Source: Acidobacteriota bacterium (GTDB lineage Bacteria > Acidobacteriota > Terriglobia > Bryobacterales > Bryobacteraceae). Taken from it: a stretch of 40,677 nt of DNA. Each line of letters opens with the position of its first letter. Within the stretch, counting starts at the first letter, position 1. The stretch covers positions 1-40,677 of the forward strand of contig JACQZR010000118.1 in assembly GCA_016213775.1 (NCBI GenBank), given 5' to 3'. Under the pieces are notes generated by a model. It had not been told where the DNA came from. It searched no databases and worked only from the letters and a program-made list of their open reading frames with translations. Shown here in pieces: positions 28,219 to 37,900 of the stretch. Both the position numbers and the translations under genes were made by a program.

Positions 28219-29699
28219 TGCAGGCCGAGCATTTCCCGCTGCCGCATGGTGAACCGGCAATTCCCCGGGACTGCGCTCCTCTCTCCAAGATTCCGCAAAT
28301 TGTAGTGCGCGTCAAACAGGCAAGGCTGGCGTTGCAGCGCCCGCCGAAAATCCGCGACCGCAACCTCGCGCTGGCCGAGCCGCATCAGGGCAACCCCGCG
28401 ATTGTTCATTGCGAGCGCATCCTCCGGCCGCAGTGCCAGCGCGCGGCCAAAAGCCGCTAACGCACCACCCGTATTCTCTGCCTGTAGCAGCACTCTCCCT
28501 TGCTCGGATGCCACGGCTGCATCGTCCGGGGCGATCTTTTGCGCTTCGTTGAGCACGGCAAGCGCCTGCGCAGCGGGGAGTTGCCGGGCGAGCTGCAGCC
28601 GCGGACGCATCTTGTCAGGAGCAAGCCGCACGGCTTCTCTCCACAGCGATTCGCCATTCCCCCAAACCAGTGTTTGCCGCACGGAAAGCAGCGTCAGCCC
28701 GGCGGCAAGCGTCACTACCACCCATCGCGGTTTCGCCATCAGCCACAACCCTATCGCCGCGCCCGCTGCCAACAGTGGCAGGTAGACGCGACGGTCCGCG
28801 GCTAAGTCCTGTGCGGGGAGAATGCTGGAACTTGGTGCAATCAGGATCAGCGCCCCGATGATCCAGAAGCCGCCCGCCCGCCGCAGGCTCATCCACGCCA
28901 GCGCTGCAATGGCAACCCATCCCAACACACCAAGCCACATTGGCTGCGCCGTTACCGGTGATTCGATCGTGAAACCATACGGGATCGCGATCAGCCGCGC
29001 GTACCGCCACAATGCCATCCCCTGTGCAAGAAAGTAGTCCACCGGCGACACTCCCGACTGCACACCTGCGCCCGATCCGGCAGTGATCGCGGAAACCCAA
29101 TACACGCGTGCGCCCGCCAGCAACGATAACCCGAACATAGCTGCCAGTGGCCGGCGATCCGCCACCTCACGCCGTCCCCGCCAGTGCCACCACAGCAGAA
29201 ACACCGGCAGCGCCACGCACTCCTCCTTCGCCGCCAGTGCCAGCGCGAAAGCCGCAACCGACGCCCACCGCCGCCCGCTCCACCACCAATCCAAGGCCAG
29301 CAGGCAAAACAGCGTCATCAGCAGCGTCGCGCGCGCAAAAACATAAACCACTGCCTCTGTTTGAATCGGGTGAATCGCAAACAGACCCGCCGCGATTAGA
29401 GCAGCCTGCGCCGGAAGCACCCGCGCGAGTGCCCGGTGCGCCATCCATATACAAGCCAAGTGCAGCAGCAGGTTCACCAGATGAAACGACGCGCTCTCCC
29501 CCGCCGCTTGATAATTCGCCCAAAAACTCAGCCACGTCAGCGGGCGTGTCTGCCGCCAGTGGAAGCACTCCAGCCATCCGCCCGGCGATGCCACCGCCGG
29601 GTCACTCCATAAGGAAAGATCGTCCAGATAGAAGCCCGCGCCCACTGCCGCGCCAAAGGCGGCAGCCCCCAAAATCATTAACAGGAGCTTCTCACGCAA
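28215..29699 (-). CDS. Polytopic membrane protein with C-terminal TPR repeats (TMTC/glycosyltransferase-like)
   Basis: About 494 residues with nine or more hydrophobic helices followed by tetratricopeptide repeats in the last 120 residues (ALNEAQKIAPDDAAVASEQG, ALAAFGRALALRPEDALAMN, AVADFRRALQRQPCLFDAHY). The first loop has YLDDLSLWSDPAVASPGGWL and WRQTRPLTWLSFWANY, the 'DD...RPL' layout of TMTC-type and PMT-like lipid-dependent sugar transferases, in which the acidic pair lies in the first periplasmic loop. So it may be a membrane glycosyltransferase, but that is an inference. The first start is TTG 29699, nearly face to face with nth ATG 29699; ATG 29678 with GAGAAG upstream is a good alternative. 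Confidence 0.65.
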   Translation of the reverse strand: MREKLLLMILGAAAFGAAVGAGFYLDDLSLWSDPAVASPGGWLECFHWRQTRPLTWLSFWANYQAAGESASFHLVNLLLHLACIWMAHRALARVLPAQAALIAAGLFAIHPIQTEAVVYVFARATLLMTLFCLLALDWWWSGRRWASVAAFALALAAKEECVALPVFLLWWHWRGRREVADRRPLAAMFGLSLLAGARVYWVSAITAGSGAGVQSGVSPVDYFLAQGMALWRYARLIAIPYGFTIESPVTAQPMWLGVLGWVAIAALAWMSLRRAGGFWIIGALILIAPSSSILPAQDLAADRRVYLPLLAAGAAIGLWLMAKPRWVVVTLAAGLTLLSVRQTLVWGNGESLWREAVRLAPDKMRPRLQLARQLPAAQALAVLNEAQKIAPDDAAVASEQGRVLLQAENTGGALAAFGRALALRPEDALAMNNRGVALMRLGQREVAVADFRRALQRQPCLFDAHYNLRNLGERSAVPGNCRFTMRQREMLGLQ

Positions 29700-30400
29700 T
29701 GTGTTATTTTAGGGCATTGCCAGCCCCGAAAAACAAAGCCAAACCGAAAACCGCAGCCGAACGCCAGGCCCGTCTCAAGCGCATTCTCGACTCGCTTGAC
29801 GTTTTTTACCCGAACGTCACCTGCGCGCTCCACCACAACGACGCCTGGCAATTACTCGTCGCCACCATCCTTTCGGCCCAATGCACCGACGAGCGTGTCA
29901 ACAAGGTGACCCCCGGCCTGTTCCGTAAATACCCAACCATCCGCGATTTCGCCGCCGTCCCCCAGGACGAGCTCGCGCAGGACATCCGCTCCACGGGCTT
30001 CTTCAACAACAAAGCGAAGTCCATCATCGGCGCCGCGCGCACGGTTCTGGAAAAGTACAACGGCGAGGTTCCAAAAACAATGGACGAGATGCTCGCCATT
30101 CCAGGCGCGGCGCGCAAGACAGCCAACGTCGTCCTCGGCACAGCGTTCGGCATCGCCAGCGGCGTAGTTGTGGACACTCACGTGCAGCGCATCGCCGGCC
30201 GTCTCGACCTCACCCGCGAGCAGGACCCTGTCAAAATCGAACGCGACCTCACAAAGCTCTTAAAACAGGATCGCTGGATTTCGTTTTCCCACCAGTTGAT
30301 CCACTTCGGCCGCAACATCTGCGTGGCGCGCAAGCCGAAATGCGCCGGCTGCCCGATTGCGCCGGACTGCTACGCCAGCGACAGGATGCCGCTCGAATGA
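29699..30400 (+). CDS. nth: Endonuclease III (DNA glycosylase/AP lyase)
   Basis: A 233-residue base-excision-repair enzyme that removes oxidised pyrimidines and cuts the abasic site. It carries the helix-hairpin-helix IPGAARKTANVVLGTAFG with the catalytic Lys, VVVDTHVQRIAGRL with the catalytic Asp, and the [4Fe-4S] cluster motif C-x6-C-x2-C-x5-C (CVARKPKCAGCPIAPDC) at the C-terminus. LLVATILSAQCTDERVNKVT is the usual N-terminal signature. The hairpin is usually PGVGRK; here the second Gly is Ala, the one departure from consensus I noticed. The start at ATG 29699 has AGGAG 12 bp upstream; the frame is open far upstream, but that lies inside the divergent gene. Its stop overlaps the GNAT start (ATGA). 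Confidence 0.95.
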   Translation: MCYFRALPAPKNKAKPKTAAERQARLKRILDSLDVFYPNVTCALHHNDAWQLLVATILSAQCTDERVNKVTPGLFRKYPTIRDFAAVPQDELAQDIRSTGFFNNKAKSIIGAARTVLEKYNGEVPKTMDEMLAIPGAARKTANVVLGTAFGIASGVVVDTHVQRIAGRLDLTREQDPVKIERDLTKLLKQDRWISFSHQLIHFGRNICVARKPKCAGCPIAPDCYASDRMPLE

Positions 30401-30984
30401 CCGCGGGGTTTGAGGACGTTCCTGGCGGGAAACTGGTGGCCGCGGTCACCTATCTGGAGATGCGGGAACCACCGCCGCTACGTCCCGCTCCTGCGGAAGG
30501 CTGCAGCATTCAACTCGTGCGCGACCCCGATCTGGATGAATACCGGCGCCTCTTCCGAGCAGTCGGCGAGGACTGGCTCTGGTGCAGCCGCCTCCGCCTC
30601 ACCGATGACGGACTGCGCGCAATCCTCACTCATCCACTCGTGGAGATCTTCTATCTCATGCACGAGTGTGAACCAGCGGGGCTGCTCGAACTCGATCGCC
30701 GCGAAATGCCGGACCTGGAACTCCAGTTCTTCGGTCTCGCCCCGCGGATGATCGGCAAGGGCGCCGGCCGGTTCCTGATGAACTTCGCCATCGAACGGGC
30801 GTTCTCCTACAAGCCCGCGCGCTTCTTCTTGCACACCTGCACACTCGATTCCCCGAAAGCCGTGGAATTCTACCTGCGTTCCGGCTTCCATGCCTACAAA
30901 CGTGCTATCGAGATCTTTGACGATCCGCGTATCAGCGGAGAACTGCGCGTTACGGCCGCCCCGCGCGTCCCCATCATCCGCTGA
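30397..30984 (+). CDS. GNAT family N-acetyltransferase
   Basis: A 195-residue acetyltransferase-fold protein. The acetyl-CoA pyrophosphate-binding motif appears as FFGLAPRMIGKGAGRFLMNF, preceded by the strand DLELQFFGL and followed by the helix AIERAF, then FFLHTCTLDSPKAVEFYLRS and GFHAYKR, the usual motif B layout. It would transfer an acetyl group from acetyl-CoA to an amine; the acceptor is unknown. ATG overlaps the nth stop (ATGA), so it is translationally coupled to the DNA repair gene. The gene downstream, 38 bp away, has its own promoter-like TACACT at 31004-31009. Confidence 0.8.
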   Translation: MTAGFEDVPGGKLVAAVTYLEMREPPPLRPAPAEGCSIQLVRDPDLDEYRRLFRAVGEDWLWCSRLRLTDDGLRAILTHPLVEIFYLMHECEPAGLLELDRREMPDLELQFFGLAPRMIGKGAGRFLMNFAIERAFSYKPARFFLHTCTLDSPKAVEFYLRSGFHAYKRAIEIFDDPRISGELRVTAAPRVPIIR

Positions 30985-31022
30985 CGCCCTCCCACACGCC
31001 TGCTACACTAGGGTATTCAGCT

Positions 31023-31457
31023 ATGAGCGAGCAAAGCGAGGCGCCCGCGCCTACCCCCGTTGCAGAACCCTCTGCGCCCATCTCCGCCTGGGCTCCAGTG
31101 GTGCTGATCGCCTGGATCCTCCCCGGCGGCGGTCATTTCTATCTCAAGAGAACCGGCCGCGGCATCATCCTGGCATCCACCATTACCCTGACCTTCCTCT
31201 TCGGTCTGATGATGCGCGGAGCCATCTTCCAGCCCATGTCCGCTGACCTGCTCACCACCGTTATCTACTGGGGCGGGTTCCTCTGCGACCTGATGAGCGG
31301 CATCCTCTATCTGCTCACCACCTGGCTCGGCTACGCGCAGCCGGAAATCGCCGGACACGTCCACGACTATGGCACCAAATTTCTCGTCGCCGCCGGCCTG
31401 ATGAACATCCTCGCCATGGTCGACGCCTACGACATCGTCTCCAAGAGAAAGGACTAA
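31023..31457 (+). CDS. Small DUF6677-like membrane protein
   Basis: A 144-residue integral membrane protein. After a Pro/Ala-rich cytoplasmic N-terminus, SAWAPVVLIAWILPGGGHFY and LKRTGRGIILASTI match the 'AWLLPGxGHFYLxRxGRG' signature of DUF6677/TM2-type proteins, and a last helix (KFLVAAGLMNILAMVDAYDI) matches the 'GLLNxLxxxDAY' C-terminus. Four transmembrane helices are predicted by eye. Function is unknown for the family. It is followed after one base by the next small membrane-protein gene, so the two form a pair that may function together. Confidence 0.7.
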   Translation: MSEQSEAPAPTPVAEPSAPISAWAPVVLIAWILPGGGHFYLKRTGRGIILASTITLTFLFGLMMRGAIFQPMSADLLTTVIYWGGFLCDLMSGILYLLTTWLGYAQPEIAGHVHDYGTKFLVAAGLMNILAMVDAYDIVSKRKD

Positions 31458-31458
31458 C

Positions 31459-31644
31459 ATGCCCAAGGTCACTCTCTCTCACTTCGAAGCCGCTCTCCTG
31501 TTTGCCTTGTTCACCTCCGTGGTGCTCGGTATCGTCACCAAGAAGTCCGATCGCGAGCGCCTTATGTACGGCCTGCGCTCCTTCGGTTACTTCGTGGCAG
31601 TGATGTTCGGCCTCGGCTGGCTGATGTACCTCGGGCACGGCTAG
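31459..31644 (+). CDS. Small membrane protein of unknown function
   Basis: A 61-residue protein with two hydrophobic segments, FEAALLFALFTSVVLGIVT (about 8-26) and SFGYFVAVMFGLGWLMYLG (about 41-59), separated by a charged turn (KKSDRERLMYGL). I do not recognise a family. It starts one base after the stop of the DUF6677-like gene and ends 5 bp before the FkbM-type gene, so it sits inside a tight operon. The two-helix hairpin with a basic loop suggests an accessory subunit of the neighbouring membrane protein, but that is a guess. Confidence 0.6.
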   Translation: MPKVTLSHFEAALLFALFTSVVLGIVTKKSDRERLMYGLRSFGYFVAVMFGLGWLMYLGHG

Positions 31645-31649
31645 CGAAA

Positions 31650-32552
31650 ATGAAAAAAATTCTATTGGCGGTAGTGCTCTGCTCCGCCGGTGCGTACTAC
31701 ATGCCGGTTTCAGCCCGGATCAATCTCTGGGTGCTGCTCGGCCGCAACAACAATTGCCCTCGCGAGAACGCACTCAAGAGCCCTCAGGAACTCCATGACC
31801 AGATAGCTAAGAAGGATCAGATCCTTGCGGCCAGCAACCTGCTCGAGACTGATCCAAAGGGCTTTGAGCTCTACGACACCCCCGACGGCAAATATTGGAT
31901 TCCCAAAGGCAGCAAATGGGTTCTCCCGTTCAATCTCGCCGAACAGGCCCGTGACATTTACGGTTGGGACGGCCACGGTGTCAAGGCCGGCGACGTCGTC
32001 CTAGATTGCGGCGCCAACGTCGGCGTCTATACTCGGGCGGCATTGAAAGCCGGAGCCAAACTCGTCGTCGCCATCGAACCCGCGCCCGAGAACGTGGAAA
32101 CCCTGCGCCGCAACTTCGCTGAAGAGATAGCGGCCGGCCGTGTCATCGTTTATCCAAAAGGCGTTTGGGACAAAGACGACTTTCTCGAAATGCACATCGA
32201 CCCGTCCAACTCCGCCGCCGACAGCTTCGTCATCAATAAAGAAGGATGGGGCAAGGTGGAGAAGGTCCCGCTCACCACTATCGACAAACTCGTTGCCGAG
32301 TTGAAGATCGACAAGGTAACGTTCATCAAGATGGACATCGAAGGCGCCGAGCCGAATGCCCTTCACGGCGCCATGGCGACTCTCAAGAAGGACCATCCGC
32401 GCATGGCGCTCTCGGCCTACCATCAGCCTGACCATCCTGTCACCATCCCGCGCATCGTGCTCCAGGAAGCGGGTGGTTATCAGATGGCTTGTGGTCCCTG
32501 TGCCGAGATCCGCTTCGGTGTCCGCCCGGATGTTTTATACTTCTACCCGTAA
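31650..32552 (+). CDS. FkbM family SAM-dependent methyltransferase with N-terminal membrane/signal segment
   Basis: A 300-residue protein. The N-terminus MKKILLAVVLCSAGAYYMPV is a signal or anchor sequence. The methyltransferase fold starts at about 110 with DVVLDCGANVGVYTRAALKA, the SAM-binding glycine motif, followed by VVAIEPAPENVETLRRNF, then TTIDKLVAELKIDKVTFIKM and DIEGAEPNALHGA, the FkbM-family D-x-E-G-x-E signature. FkbM enzymes methylate hydroxyls on sugars or polyketides; the substrate is unknown. An exported SAM-dependent enzyme would lack its cofactor, so the hydrophobic end probably anchors the catalytic domain on the cytoplasmic face. No ribosome binding motif is evident; the start lies 5 bp after the previous stop. 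Confidence 0.82.
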   Translation: MKKILLAVVLCSAGAYYMPVSARINLWVLLGRNNNCPRENALKSPQELHDQIAKKDQILAASNLLETDPKGFELYDTPDGKYWIPKGSKWVLPFNLAEQARDIYGWDGHGVKAGDVVLDCGANVGVYTRAALKAGAKLVVAIEPAPENVETLRRNFAEEIAAGRVIVYPKGVWDKDDFLEMHIDPSNSAADSFVINKEGWGKVEKVPLTTIDKLVAELKIDKVTFIKMDIEGAEPNALHGAMATLKKDHPRMALSAYHQPDHPVTIPRIVLQEAGGYQMACGPCAEIRFGVRPDVLYFYP

Positions 32553-32561
32553 GGTCTCCCG

Positions 32562-33650
32562 ATGGACCTCATCCTCCGCTGGCCCGAGAACGAACCACGG
32601 CCGGAAGCTCTCTTCCGGGACCTGAACCCCACTCGCGTCGCCGCCTCAGTCGATGGCATCAAGGAAGCGTTCTGGCCCGGCATCACCCGCGCCACTCGCG
32701 GCCGTGATGACGAAAGCGCCAGCGCCAGCCGCGAACCTTGGATCGACGCCAATGGCTACGCTATCCAGTATCACCGCGCGCGCGGCCAACGGAATCTGCT
32801 GCTCACGCAGGATCCGCCGAAAGAGCCCGGCACCGTGGTTCCGTTCGAAAGCGTCGAGGTGGCGCTCATTGAAGCACGCGTCAACGGCGCAAACTTCGCA
32901 CTCACCTTTGACCAGCGCTATCGCGACGCGCTCCGTGCCGGCGACCCCAAGGCGCTCGATGCGTGGAAGTCGCTCGTCACATCCGCCCGTTGGCTCGAGG
33001 CCAATGAAGCCTTGTTTGGTCTCAAACCGCTACCCATGATCACCATGCTGGTGGAAGAAGGCGATGCCACTGAGGAGATCGCGAAACTGATGTACCGCCG
33101 CGGGGCGTCTCCCTGGCTGGTTGGCGCACCACCCAGACCGTCGCCTTCCATACTGGCTCTCGTCGCGGTCTCACTCAAAAAGGTTCCGCCGGCCGTCTTC
33201 GATCATGCCCGCGCCGGATCCACGGTGGTGCTCGACAGCAAACCCGATCCCGCATGGAAGCTGGTGCGCAAAGACGAGGACCGCACAGTCTACTCGCTCG
33301 GCAAAGGTCAGGTCTACGTCTACAACGAAGTGGTTGGCGACCCGAGCGAATTCTCTCTCGACGTCATCGACATCATCACTCACAAACGCCGCGCCGCGCG
33401 GCTGTGGAACGCGCTGTCCGCAATACCCATCGCCACTGAAGCGCCCGGTGGCGCACTGCTGCACGTCATCAATTACGGCTCGCCAGTGGATGCCGAAGTA
33501 CAGGCGCGAGTGCAGGGCATCTACTCCAAGGCGATGCTGCTCCGTCCCGGTTCCGCCCCCGAGCCGCTGAAGATCAACAAGCGCGGCAGCACCTCGGAGA
33601 TCTACCTCCCACGGCTCGCCCGCGTTGCCACTGTCCGATTCACCACCTAG
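32562..33650 (+). CDS. Conserved protein of unknown function
   Basis: A 362-residue soluble protein without a signal peptide (MDLILRWPENEPRPEALFRD). The middle alternates strands and helices like an alpha/beta barrel (NGANFALTFDQRYRDALRAG, LFGLKPLPMITMLVEEGDA, RGASPWLVGAPPRPSP, VFDHARAGSTVVLDSK), and the last third is beta-rich with a short VHLINYGSP-like segment (LLHVINYGSPVDAEVQARVQ). That layout resembles glycoside-hydrolase-like proteins with a C-terminal beta sandwich, but I see no catalytic pair I would defend. It is 9 bp after the FkbM gene and 20 bp before the DUF362 gene, so it is probably co-transcribed with the former. Confidence 0.55.
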   Translation: MDLILRWPENEPRPEALFRDLNPTRVAASVDGIKEAFWPGITRATRGRDDESASASREPWIDANGYAIQYHRARGQRNLLLTQDPPKEPGTVVPFESVEVALIEARVNGANFALTFDQRYRDALRAGDPKALDAWKSLVTSARWLEANEALFGLKPLPMITMLVEEGDATEEIAKLMYRRGASPWLVGAPPRPSPSILALVAVSLKKVPPAVFDHARAGSTVVLDSKPDPAWKLVRKDEDRTVYSLGKGQVYVYNEVVGDPSEFSLDVIDIITHKRRAARLWNALSAIPIATEAPGGALLHVINYGSPVDAEVQARVQGIYSKAMLLRPGSAPEPLKINKRGSTSEIYLPRLARVATVRFTT

Positions 33651-33658
33651 GATTCCGG

Positions 33659-33664
33659 TACAAT
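33659..33664 (+). promoter_or_regulatory. Candidate leaderless promoter -10 (DUF362 gene)
   Basis: TACAAT at 33659-33664 ends only 6 bp before the ATG at 33671, and no ribosome binding motif exists between. If it is a real -10, transcription would start at or next to the start codon. No -35 hexamer is clear. Confidence 0.35.
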
Positions 33665-33670
33665 GCTCCC

Positions 33671-34930
33671 ATGGGGATGCACCGACGCCACTTCCTCGCG
33701 GCCAGCGCGCTCGCGCCGTTTCATTTGGTGGGAGCGCCCTCTCGCACGCCGCAATCGCACTTCTCTGTCCACCCGTTCGTGGAGGCCAATCCGAAAGCCA
33801 TTTTCATCAAACGCACGCGCGTGCCGCACAAGATGGACGAAGCCGCGAAGCTGAAAGAAGGTATCAATTTCGCGCGCGACGTTTTCGTCCCAACAGACGG
33901 CCCCGGCATTCCCATCTCCCATCGCGTCATTCTCAAGCCCAACTTCACCAGCGTGCGCAATAGGCGCCCCCATGTCGAGAACTGGGGCACCGGCACCGAT
34001 CCGCAATTCTATGAAGGCATCATCATCGGCCTCAAAGAGATCGGTCTCAAGAAATTCTATTTCCTCGAAGCCAACACTTTTCATAGCTGGAACTACCGTG
34101 GCCTCGCCGACATCAACGACCGTCACGGCGTGGAAGTGAACGAGCCCGAACGCCGCGTGCGCAATTTCCAGGAAGGCTACGAGATGACCTGGACCAAGGT
34201 GCCCGATCCCGTGGTCTACACCCGGATCCCGCACTATGCTCCGGTGAACGAGCCCGATACGTGGCTGCTCAACGTCGCCAAGTGGAAAGCCCATGGCATG
34301 TGCATGACGCTCTCCACTAAGAACGAACAAGGCCTCGTCGTGAAGCCCTATGTGCGATTCTGTCCCGGCTGGCAGATGGTCACCGGCGCGCCCGAATGGA
34401 TGCAGCCCAACATCCATCGCGAAGCCGAGCCGCGTATCAAGCGATACTTCGCCAACCACGTCAAACTCGGTTACGCACGCTACGACAGTACGCATAATCT
34501 GGGTCCGATGCATCAGGAAATCTGGGCCCACAAAACCTGCGACAACGCGCAAACCCTCAAGACCGGACTGGCCGTGATTGAAGGTATCTACGGCCGCGAC
34601 GGCGACGGCTTCGGCACCGGCAACGACTATCTCACCAACCTTGTCATGTTCGGCAAGAACAAACTCCGCCTCGACATGATCGGCATGTATCTCGGCGGTC
34701 ACGAGCCCGGCGCGGTCAACCTCTTCCGCATCGCCAAGGAGCGCGGCCTTCTCGATACGTTCAACCCCTGGGAAGTGCCGATCTACGAGTGGGTCGACGG
34801 CAAACCGGTGCCACGGAAGCTATCCGATTTCGAACGGACGCCGCTGAAGACGTACTATCTACCGAAGACCGGCGAGCCGGAGTATCACCTCGTCAACGAC
34901 CCCATCGACTATGACAAGGTGAAGGTATAG
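33671..34930 (+). CDS. DUF362-family protein with Tat-type signal
   Basis: A 419-residue exported protein. The N-terminus MHRRHFLAASALAPFHLVGA has an RRxFL twin-arginine motif followed by a hydrophobic core. The mature part carries the DUF362 layout: RVILKPNFTS, EGIIIGLKEIGLKKFYFLEA, then DTWLLNVAKWKAHGMCMTLS, the conserved 'xVxKxKxHxxxxxTxxxKN' segment, then KTCDNAQTLKTGLAVIEGIYGRDG, GTGNDYLTNLVMFGKN and DMIGMYLGGHEPG. DUF362 proteins often bind iron-sulfur clusters or act in redox cofactor assembly; no cysteine cluster is visible here. Two start codons (33671 and 33677) are possible. It converges with the NACHT gene, 4 bp apart. Confidence 0.75.
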   Translation: MGMHRRHFLAASALAPFHLVGAPSRTPQSHFSVHPFVEANPKAIFIKRTRVPHKMDEAAKLKEGINFARDVFVPTDGPGIPISHRVILKPNFTSVRNRRPHVENWGTGTDPQFYEGIIIGLKEIGLKKFYFLEANTFHSWNYRGLADINDRHGVEVNEPERRVRNFQEGYEMTWTKVPDPVVYTRIPHYAPVNEPDTWLLNVAKWKAHGMCMTLSTKNEQGLVVKPYVRFCPGWQMVTGAPEWMQPNIHREAEPRIKRYFANHVKLGYARYDSTHNLGPMHQEIWAHKTCDNAQTLKTGLAVIEGIYGRDGDGFGTGNDYLTNLVMFGKNKLRLDMIGMYLGGHEPGAVNLFRIAKERGLLDTFNPWEVPIYEWVDGKPVPRKLSDFERTPLKTYYLPKTGEPEYHLVNDPIDYDKVKV

Positions 34931-34934
34931 CGGT

Positions 34935-37900
34935 CTAGCCAGTCACAGGATCCTCGACGATCGGCAAGCCGAGAGGAGTCAGGTCTTCAGGGTAAATCTC
35001 GCTGGAGCGTTCTTTGGCGAGACGCCGCAAGACACGGTCACATTGGGCTGCCTGGAGACTAATCCCTAATGGCGCGTTTCGAATACGCAGCACGAACGCG
35101 GCAATAGCGGGGACTCGCACAATGTGGGCCATGGAAGTCCTGATCACCTGGTCGAAAGCATCCTCCTCCGCTTCGGGATTGAGCAGTTCGATGCACGCAT
35201 CGGCAAGTTGTACTGCCTCGACTTCACCTAGAGTCCCCTGGGATAGTCGCACAAGAATAGCCGCCAGTCGGAATGCCGGTTTGGCAAATCGAATTGGCGC
35301 CAGGAGATCCGAAGGGATGACGTCCACGGGGACGCCGGATGAAGCGTACCATCCCATGAGTCGGAGCAGGCCCACGCGTCGTAAGTCGTTTCGAAAGGCT
35401 CTTTCGAAAACGGAGCACCATTTCCCGCCTGTGCCACTCGACTCATGATATGAATCCCGTGTAGACTCACGCCCAATTCGATCAAACAAGTCAATCCACA
35501 CTTCGTTATCGGACTCCTCCTTCGGGAATCCGCAACCCAATGGGTCCCATTGGTCGCCAGACGTCCAGATTTCCCCAATCTCCTTGGCGCCCAGCACGGC
35601 GCAAACCCCACCGGTCCTGGACGAAGCCTGAGACAGAATCCAGAGCAACCGCCTTCTGGCCTGGGTCGACTTGATGCATCGGATTGCATTCGCAAACTCC
35701 GTTAGTTCAAACGGCAAGTACTCTCTCATGTGTACGCCGGATGAACTGACATACGGAAACCCGATTGAATGCGCACCGTCCGATTCGATGGTTCCCATCA
35801 AGTCCGCCAAGCTTTCCACTGGAATCTCTCCGATGCTAAGCCGCTCCTCCGCCGCCTTCCAGTCGGCAGCGTCGCCAAGCTGACCCGAACGCAACTCATC
35901 GACAACCCCTCGCAGTCCGGATATAGAACGCGCCCGTTCGATGCAATTTGCCATGGGCCAGGGAAGCCATTCCAGTAGCTTGGTATCTGGAAACGGATGC
36001 CCCAAACACTCCTCGAAAATCTCGGCGAGCACACGCGCGCAGGGATCCGCAAGAAAATCGTTCACCCGCCTGAGAACCTGCCACCCGGGGTGATAGTCCG
36101 CCACTGACGCAAGGGCGCTCACCGCATAGACTGGCTCACGCTTTGGCGCAAAGGCAGGCCGGAACCCAACTGTAAAACCTTCCACGGAAGTCCGAACGGT
36201 TACGCGGATGTGCAATTGGTCATCCCCCGTTTCGTGCACAAGGCCGGTCTTCCACCACACCACCCCAATCGCCTTCTCCGGTGGCAATCGCCAGACGTTC
36301 CTCCGAAGGTCACCCACAATCCAAGTCATCCAATTATCAACCACATTCGCAATCTCCAATTGCTGGTCGACACTCGCTGGCCAGTATCGCTGCCTTAGCA
36401 CTTCGGCCCAGTCTTCGCCGCTGTCGACCAGCCGAGCCAGCAATTGCCACGCACCCAACGTCCTGGCCACCTCGTTCCTGCCAAGAGACGATCGCAATCG
36501 ATTCTGAAAGATTGCTTCCACCGATGGCGAGCAGACAGCCGCGAGGCGAACGTCCGTGGCAACAGCTTGACGTTCTCGATCCGGCTCCTCGATCAAGTGC
36601 AGTGCGATCTCCGCAAGGAGGCGCTCCTGCTTCGGATTCTGTGCAGTAGCCCGGCTCCGGAGAATATCCAATGCTAAATCAGATCCGGCCTTCGTGACTT
36701 GCAGCAACTCATCTTTGCTGATGTTCAAGTCGTGGCACACAAGGCGAATCGTGTCTTGATGCGCGCTTGCGCTCGAATCCACAAAGCACTTGCTTGCAGC
36801 GAACAGGAACACATTGCGCCAGTACGGCGAGGCTGCGATCGCATCCAACCGAAGCTTTACTGACCCAGAACGTGACATGAGGCACTCCGCAGCGGCGTAC
36901 TCCTGCAACGACCGAACCTCAAAGGACAACTCGCCTGCGATGCGGCTGGTAAGGAAGATCAGCCGCTGGCTGGCGACATGCAGAATGTCCCTCTTGAGTT
37001 CCTCTTTGCGTGAACCTTCATGCCCGGCGTCCATCAAATACCGGTCCACCAATTGGGCAAACACGTCAAGAGACAGGCTCACACCGGAGCCGCGAGTCGA
37101 CTCACCGCGCCATTGCAGCCAAAACCCCACATCGTGGTGCAACCGGTTAATCAGCAACCGCTGTGAGTTGAGAACACTATTGTAAGGAGCTACGGCCTTT
37201 TGACATTCGCGCTCGTAGATAGTCCGGTAGTAACTATCCATCAACTGCCAGCGATTTTCTCCAGGGTCACCTTGTGCCGCGACAACCGTGACCATGAAAG
37301 TCACCTGCAGCGGAGACGTCATCAGCGCTGCAGTAATCTCCGCGCCCGCGAGCCCGCGTACCTTCTCAACGATTTCTGTAGACCGGCGGTCATCCTTGCC
37401 AAACCGGGTCAAGGCGTACTTCTCCACGTATTGGAGCGCGCGTCGCCTGGCAAGAGGCAGAACGAATCGCGAGGCGGTAAGGGCATTGAGAAACTCCCGG
37501 CCGTACCCCTCCGCGCGGCTGGTCGCTACAACGAACAGATCCGCGACAGCGGCCCGCGCCTCGGACAAGAACCGCTCTATCGCGGTCATCATCTCATGCC
37601 TGTTGCTGCTGGCAGGCACTTCATCCAAACCATCCAGAACCAGCAGCCAGGGATACGTTGCGAGCCACTCCAATAAATCTTCGTACGCCAATTGATACGC
37701 GCCTTTCAACTGCACCAGCAAGTACTCGGCTAACGTCTTTTGTCCGTTCTGCTCACCATCACGAATCCAACTGGCGAAACGATTCAGTTCCACACGGAAG
37801 GGATACCGGGGTGTGGCTGGCCACGACAAGCCGAGAGTTGCACACGCCCTCTCCGTCTCGTCCATGATCGTTCTTGCTGCCTGCTCCAGCAAATGTGGTG

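Noticed and set aside
29147-29698. Long N-terminal extension of endonuclease III
   Set aside because: The frame is open but lies antisense to the membrane-protein gene, is Pro/Arg-rich and has no homology; ATG 29699 has AGGAG upstream.
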